64,000 nt of DNA from Gemmatimonadota bacterium (lineage in GTDB: Bacteria; Gemmatimonadota; Gemmatimonadetes; Gemmatimonadales; Gemmatimonadaceae): assembly GCA_016182795.1 (NCBI GenBank), contig JACPFW010000044.1:17270-81269 (forward strand). The letters run 5' to 3'. Positions within the stretch are counted from its first letter, which is position 1. Each line of letters starts with the position of its first letter. The notes beneath the pieces were generated by a model. It did not search any database. It was not told where the DNA came from and saw only the letters and a program-made list of their open reading frames with translations. Below, in pieces: positions 16,947-26,741 of this stretch. A program made the position numbers and the translations under genes.

Positions 16947-17876
16947 ATGAGCTTTCTTATCGTTGGCGTAGACGGCGGCGGCACGAAGACCAAGGTCATC
17001 GTTGCCGACGAGCAGGGACAGGAACTCGCGACCGCCACAGGCGGCGGCAGTGCGGCGCGCCCCGGCGAGACGACACAGGCCGCCGAGGTGATCGCGGCCA
17101 CGGTGGCCGAGGCGCTGGCGTCGTGCGAACGGACGGGCGAGGTGCCGCGGGTGCTGTGCGCCGGGCTCGCCGGCGCCGGACGTGAACCCGAGCGGCAGGC
17201 GGTGCGCGAGGCGCTCGTGCGACTCGAAGTCGCCGACCACATCATCATCGAGCCCGACGCGACGGTCGCGCTCGAGGACGCCTTCGGCGACGGTCCCGGA
17301 ATCTTGCTGGTGAGCGGCACCGGCTCGTCGTGCTTCGGCCGATCGCCGACCGGCCAGTTCAACCGTTGCGGCGGCTGGGGATTGAATATCGGCGACGAAG
17401 GCAGCGGCGCATGGATTGGCCGCAGAACGCTGAGCATCGTGGCGGCCGCAGCCGACGGTCGAGAGCCCGATACGGCCCTGCTCCCCGCGGTGCTCGCCGC
17501 GCTCGAGCTCGAGAGCAGCGACGGACTGGTCTTCTGGGCGGCGCACGCCGACCCGGCCACGCTTGCCAAGCTCGCCGGCACCGTGGTGACGGTGGCGGCG
17601 ACCGGCGACCTGCGCGCCAACTCTCTGCTCGCGCTCGCGGCCGAGGAACTGGTGACGCACGTGCGGGCGTTGGCGCGCCAACTGTTCAATGACGAGCGCG
17701 CGGCCATCCCCGTGGCCCTCGCCGGCGGGCTGATGGAGCGCGGATCGTTCCTCAGGAAGCTCGTGGAGACGCGCCTCAAGAGCGCGGTACCCGGCGCCGT
17801 CGTGCGCGCCGAGCCCGTGGTTCCCGTGCGCGGTGCGGTACGGATGGCGCTCGCCGCGGCGAAGGCGCGCCGCTAA
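16947..17876 (+). CDS. BadF/BadG-family ATPase, probable N-acetylglucosamine kinase
   Basis: 309-residue actin-fold sugar kinase. The phosphate-1 motif is DGGGTKTK at residues 9-16; the central LVSGTGSSCFG and GWGLNIGDEGSGAWIG match eukaryotic-type GlcNAc kinases, and GGLMERG is the adenosine motif. It would phosphorylate GlcNAc taken up by the symporter, feeding the NagB-PIG-L fusion. It is the last gene before a strong terminator. Other sugars (MurNAc, glucosamine) remain possible. Confidence 0.87.
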   Translation: MSFLIVGVDGGGTKTKVIVADEQGQELATATGGGSAARPGETTQAAEVIAATVAEALASCERTGEVPRVLCAGLAGAGREPERQAVREALVRLEVADHIIIEPDATVALEDAFGDGPGILLVSGTGSSCFGRSPTGQFNRCGGWGLNIGDEGSGAWIGRRTLSIVAAAADGREPDTALLPAVLAALELESSDGLVFWAAHADPATLAKLAGTVVTVAATGDLRANSLLALAAEELVTHVRALARQLFNDERAAIPVALAGGLMERGSFLRKLVETRLKSAVPGAVVRAEPVVPVRGAVRMALAAAKARR

Positions 17877-17905
17877 GCCGAGCGGACTGGGCAGTTGAGA
17901 CTGAG

Positions 17906-17938
17906 GGAGCCGCGCGCGCCAACGGCGCGCGCGGCTCC
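17906..17938 (+). terminator. Strong intrinsic-type hairpin after the kinase gene
   Basis: Perfect 15-bp stem (GGAGCCGCGCGCGCC and its complement) with a 3-nt AAC loop, 29 nt after the stop codon. It is followed by a short, imperfect T-rich run (TTCGTACATTCTGT). Confidence 0.75.
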
Positions 17939-17995
17939 TTCGTACATTCTGTGATCCCGCCGGCTCTGCTCGTCACCGTCCGCATTCGAGGCCGT

Positions 17996-20296
17996 ATGTC
18001 GCGTCTCACCCGCTGGCTGCCCGTGGTCGCGGCCGCCGTCGCCGCCGCTCCGCTCGGCGCCCAGCGCACCGATCAGCTGACGAACACCAAGTTCGAAGCG
18101 TACTTCAACGTCGCCTCGCCATTGTCGCTGACAGCGGCGGGCAAGACCGACCGCGTCGTCTGGAAGACGTACGAGAAGGGGATGCGCAATGTGTACACCG
18201 CGGCCGCCCCATCGTGGAAGCCGGTGAACCTCACGAAGTTCACCGCCGACGACGGCCTCGACATCTCCGACATCGCCATCTCCGACGACGGCTCGATTAT
18301 CACCTTCGTGCGCGGCTCGGCGACGAACAACCGCGACTGGGTGGCCAATCCCTCGCACAACCCCAACGGCCCGGAGCGTGCCATCTGGGCGGTGCAATCC
18401 ACCGGCGGCGCGCCGTGGAAGGTGGCGGTGGGCGCCGCGCCGGTGCTGTCGCCCGACGGCAAGGCGGTGCTGTACGTGAAGAACGCGCAGATCTACCGCG
18501 CGCCGGTCTCCCCCGTGCAGCCGGCATCGGCGATGGACCGCGGCGAGAAGCCGTTCATCACGGCTTGGGGACGGCAGAGCAACCCCAGCTGGTCGCCCGA
18601 TGGCAAGAAGATCTCTTTCGTCAGTGATCGCGAGAACCACGCATTCATCGCCGTCTACGACCTGAAGAGCCGCACGATGGCGTATCTGGATCCGAGCGTG
18701 GATTGCGACGGCAACCCCGTGTGGACCGCGGATTCCAAGCACATTCTGTTCACCCGGCGCCCCGGCACGCCGTTTGGCGCGCAGAATCAGGACGGCAACG
18801 GTGTGGGGAGTTCGGCGGGAGCGCCAACGAATCTTGGCGCCGCGCTGCAGCGGCTGCGCAACGGCGGCTTTGGTCCGCCGTGCGGCGGCGGCTTCCGCTT
18901 TGGCGGCGGTGGACGCGGCGCCGCCGCACCCGTGAATCCGCAGGCGGCGACGCGGCCCGGCTTCTTCGCCGCACGTTTCCCGGGCGGCTATACGCTGTCG
19001 CTGATGATGGCCGACGTGAACACGCGTATCGCCACGGAAGTCTGGCACAACCAGCCGAACGACCGGACGTTCACCACGCTTAACGGTCTGCGCGTCGCGG
19101 CCGGACACGTGGTGTTTCCGGCGACGGTGCCCGGCGACGAGTGGGACCGGTGGTTCTCGATCAACCTCGCGAATCCGGCCAAGGAGCCGGTGCTGCTGAC
19201 AACCACCGACGGCCTCATCGAGGGAGCCGGCTCGGCTGAGCTCTCGACTGACGGCAAGGCGCTGTACTACTGCACGAATGCCAAGGACATCGAGCGACGG
19301 CACATCTGGTCGGTGCCGGTGAGCGGCGGCACGCCGGTGCAGATCACGACCGGCGAGGGCATTGAGACGTCGCCGGTTCATCTCCCGTCGGGCAAGGCGC
19401 TCGCGGTGCTCTACTTCGACTGGAACACGCCGGCTTCGGTGGGACTCGTGGCCGCCGGCACTGACAAGGCCAAGACGATCTTCCCGGTGCTGGGCAAGGC
19501 GTTCCCGCGCGACGCGCACGTGAAGCCGCAGATCGTATGGACGAAGGCGGCTGACGGTCAGGCGATCAGCAACCAGATCTTCCTGCCCAAGGACCTGAAG
19601 CCGGGGGAGAAGCGTCCGGCGCTCGTGTTCGTGCACGGTGGCCCGATGCGGCAGATGCTGGCCGCCTACCACTACATGGAGTTCTACCACTGGGCGTACG
19701 CCTACAACCAGTGGCTCGCGGCGCAGGGTTACGTGGTGCTGTCCATCAACTATCGCCGCGGCATCGGCTACGGACGCTCGTTCCAGAACGCGCCCGGCGC
19801 GCAGGCGGCAGGCAACAGCGAGTATCAGGATGTCCTCGCCGGCGGCAAGTATCTACAGAGCCGCGACGATGTGGATCCAACGCGCGTCGGTATCTGGGGG
19901 CTGTCGTACGGCGGCCTCCTGACCGCCCAGGCGCTGGCGCGCAACAGCGACATCTTCGTCGCCGGCGTGGACTACGCCGGCGTGCACCTCTACGGCAGCA
20001 GCGTCGACACCGCCGCGCTCTCGTTCCGGTCGTCGGCGGTCGGCGCTATCGACTCGTGGAAGTCGCCCGTGCTGCTCGTGCACGGAGACGACGACCGCAA
20101 CGTGGACTTCGCGCAGACGGTGGGGCTCGTGCAGCTGCTGCGGGCGCGCAACATCTACCACGAGATGATCATCATCCCCGACGACCTCCACGAGTCGATG
20201 CTCCATCGCAACTGGGTAGACACGTGGGAGCGCACCGACCGGTTCCTGAAGCGGTTCGTGTGGAACCGCGAGACGCCTCCGTCGATGGTTCGCTGA
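17996..20296 (+). CDS. Secreted S9-family prolyl oligopeptidase-like peptidase
   Basis: 766 residues. The signal peptide is about 1-22 (LTRWLPVVAAAVAAAPLGA), with likely cleavage near GAQ. Then come a propeller region with PD40/WD40-like blades (NPSWSPDGKKISFVSD, GNPVWTADSKHILFT) and a C-terminal alpha/beta hydrolase with GLSYGG (nucleophile Ser), HGDDDRNV (Asp) and DDLHES (His). It cleaves short peptides in the periplasm. A Gly/Ala-rich insert (about residues 255-320) interrupts the propeller and is not typical. The start at 17996 is chosen for the signal peptide. The downstream gene overlaps its stop (ATGA). Confidence 0.93.
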   Translation: MSRLTRWLPVVAAAVAAAPLGAQRTDQLTNTKFEAYFNVASPLSLTAAGKTDRVVWKTYEKGMRNVYTAAAPSWKPVNLTKFTADDGLDISDIAISDDGSIITFVRGSATNNRDWVANPSHNPNGPERAIWAVQSTGGAPWKVAVGAAPVLSPDGKAVLYVKNAQIYRAPVSPVQPASAMDRGEKPFITAWGRQSNPSWSPDGKKISFVSDRENHAFIAVYDLKSRTMAYLDPSVDCDGNPVWTADSKHILFTRRPGTPFGAQNQDGNGVGSSAGAPTNLGAALQRLRNGGFGPPCGGGFRFGGGGRGAAAPVNPQAATRPGFFAARFPGGYTLSLMMADVNTRIATEVWHNQPNDRTFTTLNGLRVAAGHVVFPATVPGDEWDRWFSINLANPAKEPVLLTTTDGLIEGAGSAELSTDGKALYYCTNAKDIERRHIWSVPVSGGTPVQITTGEGIETSPVHLPSGKALAVLYFDWNTPASVGLVAAGTDKAKTIFPVLGKAFPRDAHVKPQIVWTKAADGQAISNQIFLPKDLKPGEKRPALVFVHGGPMRQMLAAYHYMEFYHWAYAYNQWLAAQGYVVLSINYRRGIGYGRSFQNAPGAQAAGNSEYQDVLAGGKYLQSRDDVDPTRVGIWGLSYGGLLTAQALARNSDIFVAGVDYAGVHLYGSSVDTAALSFRSSAVGAIDSWKSPVLLVHGDDDRNVDFAQTVGLVQLLRARNIYHEMIIIPDDLHESMLHRNWVDTWERTDRFLKRFVWNRETPPSMVR

Positions 20297-21243
20297 TGAC
20301 GGTCTCCGTCGTTCGGATGGTCTGGACAGGTCTGCCGCTCCTTGCGGCGGGCCTGTCCGGTTGGCCGCTCGCCGCGCAGCAGGTGGCGGACTCGGCGTTC
20401 TCCGCGCCGATTGTCGCGCCCGCATACCGCGCGAACGGTCCCCTCGTACTGCTCGACGAGGCGCATACGAACTTCCACACTCTCAACGGACGCTACCTGG
20501 TGTTCGGCAGGGTGCTGCAGCAGGACGGCTATACGGTACGTCCCACCCGTGTGCCGTTCTCGTCCGAGTCGCTGGCCGGCGCACGCATACTCGTGATCGC
20601 CAACGCGCTGCACGCCAGCAATGCCGGCCGCTGGGAACTGCCGACGCCATCGGCATTCACGCCGGCTGAAATCGACGCCGTGAAGAAGTGGGTGCGCGCC
20701 GGCGGGTCTCTTCTGCTCATCGCCGACCACATGCCGTTCCCCGGCGCCGCGGGCACCCTGGCGGAGGCGTTCGGCGTGCATATGCGCAATGGCTTCGCGT
20801 ACGACTCCACGCGCGCCGTCAGCCGGTTCACGTATTCGCGCGCCAGTGGGCGCTTGGCCTCTCACCCCGTCACCGATGGCCGCGGCCCGTCGGAGCGCGT
20901 GGACAGCGTCGTCGCCTTTACGGGACAGGCGTTCGCCATAGACGCGCCGGGGCGTCCGCTGATGACGCTGGCGACGGGAACCGTGGTGCTCGAACCGCGC
21001 GTCGCGTGGCAGTTCAGCGACGCCACGCCGGTCACGCCGGGTGCGGGTCTGCTGCAGGGCGCGGTGACCACCGTCGGACGCGGGCGCGTGGCGGTCTTTG
21101 GCGAAGCGGCGATGTTCTCAGCGCAGGTGGCCGGACCGAGGCGCAACCCGATGGGGATGAACGATCCCACCGCGCCACAGAACGCGCAGTTCCTGCTGAA
21201 CGTGATGCATTGGCTCAGCGGTCTGCTGCCGGAACGGCCCTAG
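20296..21243 (+). CDS. Secreted DUF4350/ThuA-like protein
   Basis: 315 residues with a signal peptide (about 1-29, ending LAAQQ). The body has LVLLDEAHTNFHTLNGRYL, LAGARILVIANALHA, VKKWVRAGGSLLLIADHMP and GRGRVAVFGEAAMFSAQ, a Rossmann-like class I glutamine-amidotransferase-type fold as in DUF4350/ThuA proteins. No nucleophile Cys is visible, so it is likely non-catalytic or a sugar-binding relative. The start codon overlaps the peptidase stop; its own stop overlaps the convergent lipoprotein gene by 4 bp. Confidence 0.8.
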   Translation: MTVSVVRMVWTGLPLLAAGLSGWPLAAQQVADSAFSAPIVAPAYRANGPLVLLDEAHTNFHTLNGRYLVFGRVLQQDGYTVRPTRVPFSSESLAGARILVIANALHASNAGRWELPTPSAFTPAEIDAVKKWVRAGGSLLLIADHMPFPGAAGTLAEAFGVHMRNGFAYDSTRAVSRFTYSRASGRLASHPVTDGRGPSERVDSVVAFTGQAFAIDAPGRPLMTLATGTVVLEPRVAWQFSDATPVTPGAGLLQGAVTTVGRGRVAVFGEAAMFSAQVAGPRRNPMGMNDPTAPQNAQFLLNVMHWLSGLLPERP

Positions 21244-21659
21244 CGCGTCTCGCCAGCCCCGGTGCAGTTGACGGCGAACCACTCGTCGGTGCCGGTCTCA
21301 CGGGCGCGCTCGACGGCCGAGGGCGCCGTGCGCGTGTCCGTGGCGGGCTCCGAGGCCGCCACCCAAGCGCACGGCCGACTGCCGAGTCCGAGGTCAGGCA
21401 TATCGTTGACCAAGGCGCGCTGCCCACCCGCGGTGCTCGACGACCCACCGCCATACGACGCGCCGGAGGTACCGCCGAGGCTGCGCAGCAACGGCGCCCC
21501 TGCCCCGCGATGCGTGGCCAACTCGCTGTGAAACGCGATGCCGGCGTCGCCCTGCGTAATGGTCGATCCTGGCACGCGCTCGGGCGCGCACGCGACCGTC
21601 GCCGCGCCACACAACAACAGTACGGCGGCGCACCGCCAGCGTCGGCAGGTCGCGATCAA
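21240..21659 (-). CDS. Small putative lipoprotein, unknown
   Basis: 139 residues. Arg-rich start, hydrophobic stretch CAAVLLLCGAATVAC with lipobox TVAC (Cys24), then a Gly/Ser/Ala-rich low-complexity mature part containing two further Cys. No family recognised. It is convergent with the ThuA-like gene, the two stop codons overlapping on opposite strands, so no terminator fits between them. The signal argues for a real gene; the composition argues for caution. Confidence 0.6.
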   Translation of the reverse strand: MIATCRRWRCAAVLLLCGAATVACAPERVPGSTITQGDAGIAFHSELATHRGAGAPLLRSLGGTSGASYGGGSSSTAGGQRALVNDMPDLGLGSRPCAWVAASEPATDTRTAPSAVERARETGTDEWFAVNCTGAGETR

Positions 21660-21748
21660 AGACGCAGAAATTGGTCGGGCCTCGTGAAAGTAACGAGACT
21701 GTAAAATAGGCAGGCGCCGCTGGGCGTCAATGAACGGACGATCGACCG

Positions 21749-24088
21749 CTACCGTGCATCACGAAGCGCGGGCACCGCGGACCGCCGCACTTCAAAGCGC
21801 TCCGTGGCCAGCCGGTCGCCGCGCGCCCAGATGCTGACCTCCCATACGCCCTCCTCCTTCGCTTCGTCGATACCGGGGTGGTACCAGCTGATTTCCCAGT
21901 CGGCGGAGATGTGGAAGTCGTACTCGTATACCGCGCGGCGCGGCGAAACGAGCCGAATGCGCACCGTGATGTCGTCGGGCAGGAACGACCACCGGTTGAG
22001 AATGTACACCGGCGCGTTGGGCGCCATCACCGGCGTCTCAACAAAGCCGCCGCCTTCGCCGCGGGTGAAATGCCCGACGCGCAGATCGGGCGGCTCCGGC
22101 CGCGCATAGTTGGCGATCGTCACGACGCGGCGCGCCGTGGTGTCGTAGCCGACGAGGCGGCGCGCATAATCGTAGTTCGCCCACACGTACCAGTTGGCCG
22201 CCAGTTCGCGGTACAGGCGCACGCGCTCGGCGTTGCGCGGGGCGAGATTCTGCTGCTCGGTCGGATCGCGCGTCATGTCGTACAGCTCGGGCTGTCGTCC
22301 GTCGAGCTGAGCGATGTACTTCCACCGTCCGTCGCGCAGTCCGAACTGCGCCGGGCGCGCATCTTTGTGGAAGTAGGCGATGCGCGTGCGGTAGTCCTTG
22401 GCCGTGAGATCCTGGCCGGGCACGGCGACCGGCGGCAGGCCGCGCAGCGACAGCATCGTGGGCATGATGTCGCCATGCTGCCCAAGGCGATGCGACACCA
22501 CCGCTCCCCCGCCAACGCCCGGCGCGGCGATGAACATGAAGTTGCGCATGTTCTCGTCGTAGAGCCGGTTGCGATGCACCCAGTTGCCTTCGTGCAGGTC
22601 GGCGAACGCCTCGCCGTGATCGCCGGTCACGACCACCAGCGTCTGCTCGAGCAGGCCTCGAACGCGGAGATCATCGAGCAGCCGGCCGATCGCCGCGTCG
22701 GTGTAGTGGAGCGCGTTGGCGTAGCGGGACGCGTCATCCTCGCCGCGCGCCGGTCCGCGGTGCCCACCCCACGTGCCGTACGGGTGGTGCGTCGCGATCG
22801 TGTGCACCTCGAGGAAGAACGGTTTCCCGCTCGTCGCGGTTCGCTCCATCCAGCGCATCGCCGGCGCGCGCACCGCGTCCTCGTTCACGCCCCAGGAGTG
22901 GATTTCCTGCTCGGGATCGAGCGTGGTCGTGCCGTCCTGATAATGCACCATCGTGTCCCACGGCATGGTGCGATAGAACTCCCGCACGTAGCCGAAGCGC
23001 AGGTCCGGCGCGGCAAACAGCGCGGTGCGATACCCGGCGTCGCGGAAGGCGCTGACCATCGTCGGCGCCGTCAGCGGCAGGGTGAGTTCGTCGCCCACGC
23101 TCCCCCACGTGATCGCGCGCCCCCCGGTCATGATCGGCACGTGGGCGCGCGTCGTCGCCGGATACACGCCATAGACGTCCGGAAAGATCAGCGCGTCGTC
23201 GGCAAGCCGCGCGAAGTTTGGCGTCGCCACCGGATCGGGCCGGCCGCCCGGCAGCAGTTGATGCGCGGCCACCGACTCGAGGACAATGAACAGCACATTG
23301 CGGCGCTGCGCGCCGCGCAGCCGTTCGGCCCGCGCGCGCATCGCGCTGTCGGCGGCGGGATCGGCCTTCCACGTCTCATCGCGCAGGGCAAACAGCTCCG
23401 GGCCGCGCGGGAGCTGCACCCGCGGCACGGCGACGGGATCCGGCGGCGACCAAATGATGCCGTTGAGCGGGAAGCGGTCCAGTTCATAGCGGTCGCGCAC
23501 GTTGCGCACGACCGGCACGCTGAGCGCAACGTAGGCGCCGAGCGCGACGAAGAGCGGCGTCGTGCGCGGCGGCACAGCCGCCGGCGAGTACGCGCGCAAC
23601 ACAAGCCGGCGGTACAGCACGGTCAGCAGAACCGCTAGCATCGCGAAGTTGACGTACGTCATCCAGTCGGCGTCGCTGGCCGCGGAGCCAAGCAGGCGCG
23701 GAATGGCGACGCCAAGGTCCATCATGCCGCCATCCGTCTGGGCGATGGCCATGTGGTCATGGAACCGCTTGAACGTCAGCTGATCGAACGCGACGAGCAC
23801 GAGCACCAGCGTGACGAAAAACCAGGCGACCGCCGCCCCGGCTCGGCGTCGCGCGCCGAAGAAAACCGCGGCCCCGACCGCCAGCGCGGCGAAGAGCGTC
23901 TGCCACTGCAGAAATGGGAGGGCCAACAGGAACGCGGCCAGCGGGCGCTCCATGTTGCCCATCGGCGCGACGTAGCGCACGTAGAGCTGCGCTTGCACCA
24001 TCGTGGTGAAGCCGAAGATGAGCACCACGACCTGCACCGCCAGGTGCAGGCGCGTCACGCGCGTGCGATGATCGGGCGGCGGCGTCAC
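21749..24088 (-). CDS. Membrane sulfatase / LTA-synthase-like alkaline phosphatase-superfamily protein
   Basis: 779 residues. Five or so N-terminal helices (to about residue 175) are followed by a periplasmic alkaline-phosphatase-fold domain: VLFIVLESVAAH (metal-binding Glu), TTRAHVPIMTGG (Thr nucleophile region), EVHTIATHHPYG and TGDHGEAF (Asp-His metal ligands). Family members transfer glycerol-phosphate or phosphoethanolamine to envelope glycans or lipids, or hydrolyse sulfate esters. A C-terminal beta-rich extension of about 130 residues is unusual. The GTG at 24088 starts 2 nt after the upstream methyltransferase-like gene. Confidence 0.85.
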   Translation of the reverse strand: MTPPPDHRTRVTRLHLAVQVVVLIFGFTTMVQAQLYVRYVAPMGNMERPLAAFLLALPFLQWQTLFAALAVGAAVFFGARRRAGAAVAWFFVTLVLVLVAFDQLTFKRFHDHMAIAQTDGGMMDLGVAIPRLLGSAASDADWMTYVNFAMLAVLLTVLYRRLVLRAYSPAAVPPRTTPLFVALGAYVALSVPVVRNVRDRYELDRFPLNGIIWSPPDPVAVPRVQLPRGPELFALRDETWKADPAADSAMRARAERLRGAQRRNVLFIVLESVAAHQLLPGGRPDPVATPNFARLADDALIFPDVYGVYPATTRAHVPIMTGGRAITWGSVGDELTLPLTAPTMVSAFRDAGYRTALFAAPDLRFGYVREFYRTMPWDTMVHYQDGTTTLDPEQEIHSWGVNEDAVRAPAMRWMERTATSGKPFFLEVHTIATHHPYGTWGGHRGPARGEDDASRYANALHYTDAAIGRLLDDLRVRGLLEQTLVVVTGDHGEAFADLHEGNWVHRNRLYDENMRNFMFIAAPGVGGGAVVSHRLGQHGDIMPTMLSLRGLPPVAVPGQDLTAKDYRTRIAYFHKDARPAQFGLRDGRWKYIAQLDGRQPELYDMTRDPTEQQNLAPRNAERVRLYRELAANWYVWANYDYARRLVGYDTTARRVVTIANYARPEPPDLRVGHFTRGEGGGFVETPVMAPNAPVYILNRWSFLPDDITVRIRLVSPRRAVYEYDFHISADWEISWYHPGIDEAKEEGVWEVSIWARGDRLATERFEVRRSAVPALRDAR

Positions 24089-24090
24089 GG

Positions 24091-25677
24091 TCAGAACAGC
24101 ACCGTCGGCCACGCGCGGTCGGGGCGCCAGACACGGGCGGGCAGCGTGCGCCACCACGCGCCGGCCCCGGCGGCCTTGAACTCCGGCGCCAGGTTGTCGT
24201 CGGTGATGTTCCACAGGTCGTTGGCGCGCCGCAGGGCGGGCGCCAGGTCGCCGCTCGCCTGATCGAGCATCGCCTCGAGCGTCTGCGCGGCCTGCGGACC
24301 GGCGATGCGCGGCCCACCGCTGCTGTCGACAACGGACAGCAGTGCCGCGCGGCGCTCCTCTCGCGACTGGTCGAACGGCGCATCGCTCGCCGCCACGCTG
24401 GTCGCCACGCGCATCACGTGGCGCCATACCCCGGCCGCGGTGTATAGCGCGTCAAGCGAACCGCTCGCATTGAAGTAGACCACGCCGCCGGCGTCGAGGC
24501 GGCCCTTGAGCAGCTGCAGATACTCGGCCGACAGTTGATGCGTGGCTCCGGCGCGCCAATGCCACGGGCCGTTCGACACAATGACGTCGTAGCGCGCGTC
24601 GGGGTGCCGGCGCAGCCAAAGTCGCGGGTCGCCGACGTGCAGCTTGACGCGCGGATCATCCAGCACGCCGGCAATCGCCGGGTACCGCCAGAGCGCGTCG
24701 ATAAGGGCGGGGTTCGGTTCGACGATCGTCAGGGAGTCGACACTGCGCAGATCGGCGAGGACGCGAGACCACGCGCCCGTGCCGAGCCCCAACTGCAGGA
24801 CGCGGCGCGGCGAGCGATGCAGCGCCGGCACGAAATACGCGCGACTAATGAGGTTGGTATTGCGACGGACATCGAGCGAGTACGCCCCCAGGTACAGTCC
24901 GTCGGCGTACGCTTCCCCATCGGCCGTCACGCCCACGGCACCGTCGCGCCGCTCGACGAGTGCCGCGTAACGGCGCTCGTTGGCCTGCGGACCGAAGTGC
25001 ACGCGCTCCAGAAAGCCATCGTACAACCGCCCCTGCGCCACCAGCGCGAACAGCGCCGCCAGTGAGAACGCCGTGACACCCGTGCGGCGTCGGCGGTCCG
25101 GCGCGGAAAGCCACAACGCCTGCGCGAGTCCGAGGCCGGCCAGCGTCACGATGAGAATGGCGTGGGCGAGCGACTCCGAGTCCAGAAGCCAATAGCCGAG
25201 CGCGGGCACGCCGACCGCGGCGCCGAGGAGATGCACGGCGGACACGCGCGCGCCCGGCAGCATCTGCGCCCCGGTCGTAGCCGCTATCAGCAACGCGGTG
25301 AACAACGCGCCGAGGGCAGCGGCCGAGAGCGCCGCCGCGACGAAGAGCATCAGGCGACCGCCGCCGACGCCATGACGCATCACCGCCGCGCCGATTGGCA
25401 TCCCCGCATATAGGAGGGCCGCCGACGCCGCCGCGTACAGCGAAGCGGAACGCAGCGCGCCGTGTCCGGGGCGCGTGCACGTGGTCCAGGTCAGGCACGC
25501 GCCCGCGGCCGCGGCCAGGAGCACGAGCGCCCATGTATGCAGTGTGACCTCGGGACGCTGCTGGCTGGCGCCTCCGAGCACGCGCATCCACAGCAGCGCC
25601 TGCGCGCCCGCGAGGATACCGGCACCGCCGATCAGCGCGTCGAGCGCACGCTTCGGCAAGACGGGACGCGATGTCAC
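24091..25677 (-). CDS. Membrane-anchored spermidine-synthase-like methyltransferase-fold protein
   Basis: 528 residues. The N-terminal half has about seven membrane helices. The C-terminal half is a Rossmann fold with VLQLGLGTGAWSRVLADL (SAM/dcSAM motif I), LTIVEPNPALIDAL and YDVIVSNGPWHWRAG, as in spermidine synthases. The polyamine-site residues are not clearly conserved, so it is more likely a fused SpeE-like protein of unknown substrate. The GTG start overlaps the upstream membrane gene (GTGA). Confidence 0.78.
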   Translation of the reverse strand: MTSRPVLPKRALDALIGGAGILAGAQALLWMRVLGGASQQRPEVTLHTWALVLLAAAAGACLTWTTCTRPGHGALRSASLYAAASAALLYAGMPIGAAVMRHGVGGGRLMLFVAAALSAAALGALFTALLIAATTGAQMLPGARVSAVHLLGAAVGVPALGYWLLDSESLAHAILIVTLAGLGLAQALWLSAPDRRRRTGVTAFSLAALFALVAQGRLYDGFLERVHFGPQANERRYAALVERRDGAVGVTADGEAYADGLYLGAYSLDVRRNTNLISRAYFVPALHRSPRRVLQLGLGTGAWSRVLADLRSVDSLTIVEPNPALIDALWRYPAIAGVLDDPRVKLHVGDPRLWLRRHPDARYDVIVSNGPWHWRAGATHQLSAEYLQLLKGRLDAGGVVYFNASGSLDALYTAAGVWRHVMRVATSVAASDAPFDQSREERRAALLSVVDSSGGPRIAGPQAAQTLEAMLDQASGDLAPALRRANDLWNITDDNLAPEFKAAGAGAWWRTLPARVWRPDRAWPTVLF

Positions 25678-26741
25678 GCGGTGGTCCGCAGCTTGGGAGT
25701 CCACAGCGTGAGCATGAGCGCCGCGGCGGACGCCAGCAAATTGCACGCCGCGCCGGCCCACACCGCCACACGCAGTCCGTCGAATGCGAAGAGCACGTCG
25801 GCGGCGAGGCAGGCCGCGGCGGCGGCGCCGAAGGTGGCCGCGCCGAGCAGCGAGAGATCGCGCCGCGCGCGCTCGCGGGGCGCGATTCCCGCGGCGTGGT
25901 GCAGCGGAAGCGACGCCGACATCGCCATCATCGGCAACGCCGTCATCAGCGCGACCACGGTCGACGCCAGCCACGGCGCCGCGCCAACGAGTGACTCGGC
26001 GAAGCCGGGGACCAGCGTGGCGCTGGCGAGACCCCACGCCCCAGACGCGGCCAGCAGCACGATGGGTGCCGCTTGCATGCGGCCACCGAGCGCGCGGGCA
26101 AGCGCCGATCCTCCGAGCAGGCCAACGGCGAGACCGCCGAGCACCGCCGCCATCACGAGCGTCGCCACTCCCGCCGTGGCGCCCAACTCCTGCTCAATAA
26201 GACGGAGCCAACTCACGGCGTAGAGCACCGACGCGGCGCCCGCCATCGCCGTCATCACAAGTCGCATCGTAGCGGCGTGTGCCTGCACGCCGTTCAGCGG
26301 CACGGCCACGATTGGTCGCACGGAGACGGGACGCACGCGCGCCCGCAACGCCCGGCGCACCACCGTCCACTGCGCCGCGGCGAACAGGGCGAACGGCAGC
26401 CAGACCACCGCCGCGATCAGCTGCACGCCGACCGCCGTCGCCAGACTCAGGAGAAAGACCACGTAGGTGGACGTGTCGTCGCGCCGGTAGGCGTCGAGCG
26501 CGGCATGCGAACCGGTCGTTCGCCCCACCAACCAGCGCAGCGCGGCCCGCGTCACCCAGAGCAGGGCGGCCCCGCCTTGCGCCGCCACCGTGACTTCGAG
26601 GAGGACCATCAGCCAGGAGGTCCCGTCCACGCCGGTCGCCGACGCCAGCCGCGCGAGCGCCACGCACGCACCGGTCACCACGCCGATCACGACCAGCAAG
26701 CGATCGTCGTGCGACGCGTCGGAGGAGGCAGAGGAGGACAT
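25674..26741 (-). CDS. Polytopic membrane protein, unknown
   Basis: 355 residues, roughly ten hydrophobic helices, no soluble domain. It resembles the membrane half that precedes spermidine-synthase-like domains in other bacteria, and it is coupled to the SpeE-like gene by a 4-bp overlap, so the pair may form one complex. The start may be ATG 26741 or ATG 26786; neither has a clear ribosome site. Confidence 0.7.
   Translation of the reverse strand: MSSSASSDASHDDRLLVVIGVVTGACVALARLASATGVDGTSWLMVLLEVTVAAQGGAALLWVTRAALRWLVGRTTGSHAALDAYRRDDTSTYVVFLLSLATAVGVQLIAAVVWLPFALFAAAQWTVVRRALRARVRPVSVRPIVAVPLNGVQAHAATMRLVMTAMAGAASVLYAVSWLRLIEQELGATAGVATLVMAAVLGGLAVGLLGGSALARALGGRMQAAPIVLLAASGAWGLASATLVPGFAESLVGAAPWLASTVVALMTALPMMAMSASLPLHHAAGIAPRERARRDLSLLGAATFGAAAAACLAADVLFAFDGLRVAVWAGAACNLLASAAALMLTLWTPKLRTTA

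Noticed and set aside
17873..19690. 605-aa open frame on the minus strand
   Set aside because: Antisense to the S9 peptidase, which has signal, propeller and catalytic motifs; the shadow has none.
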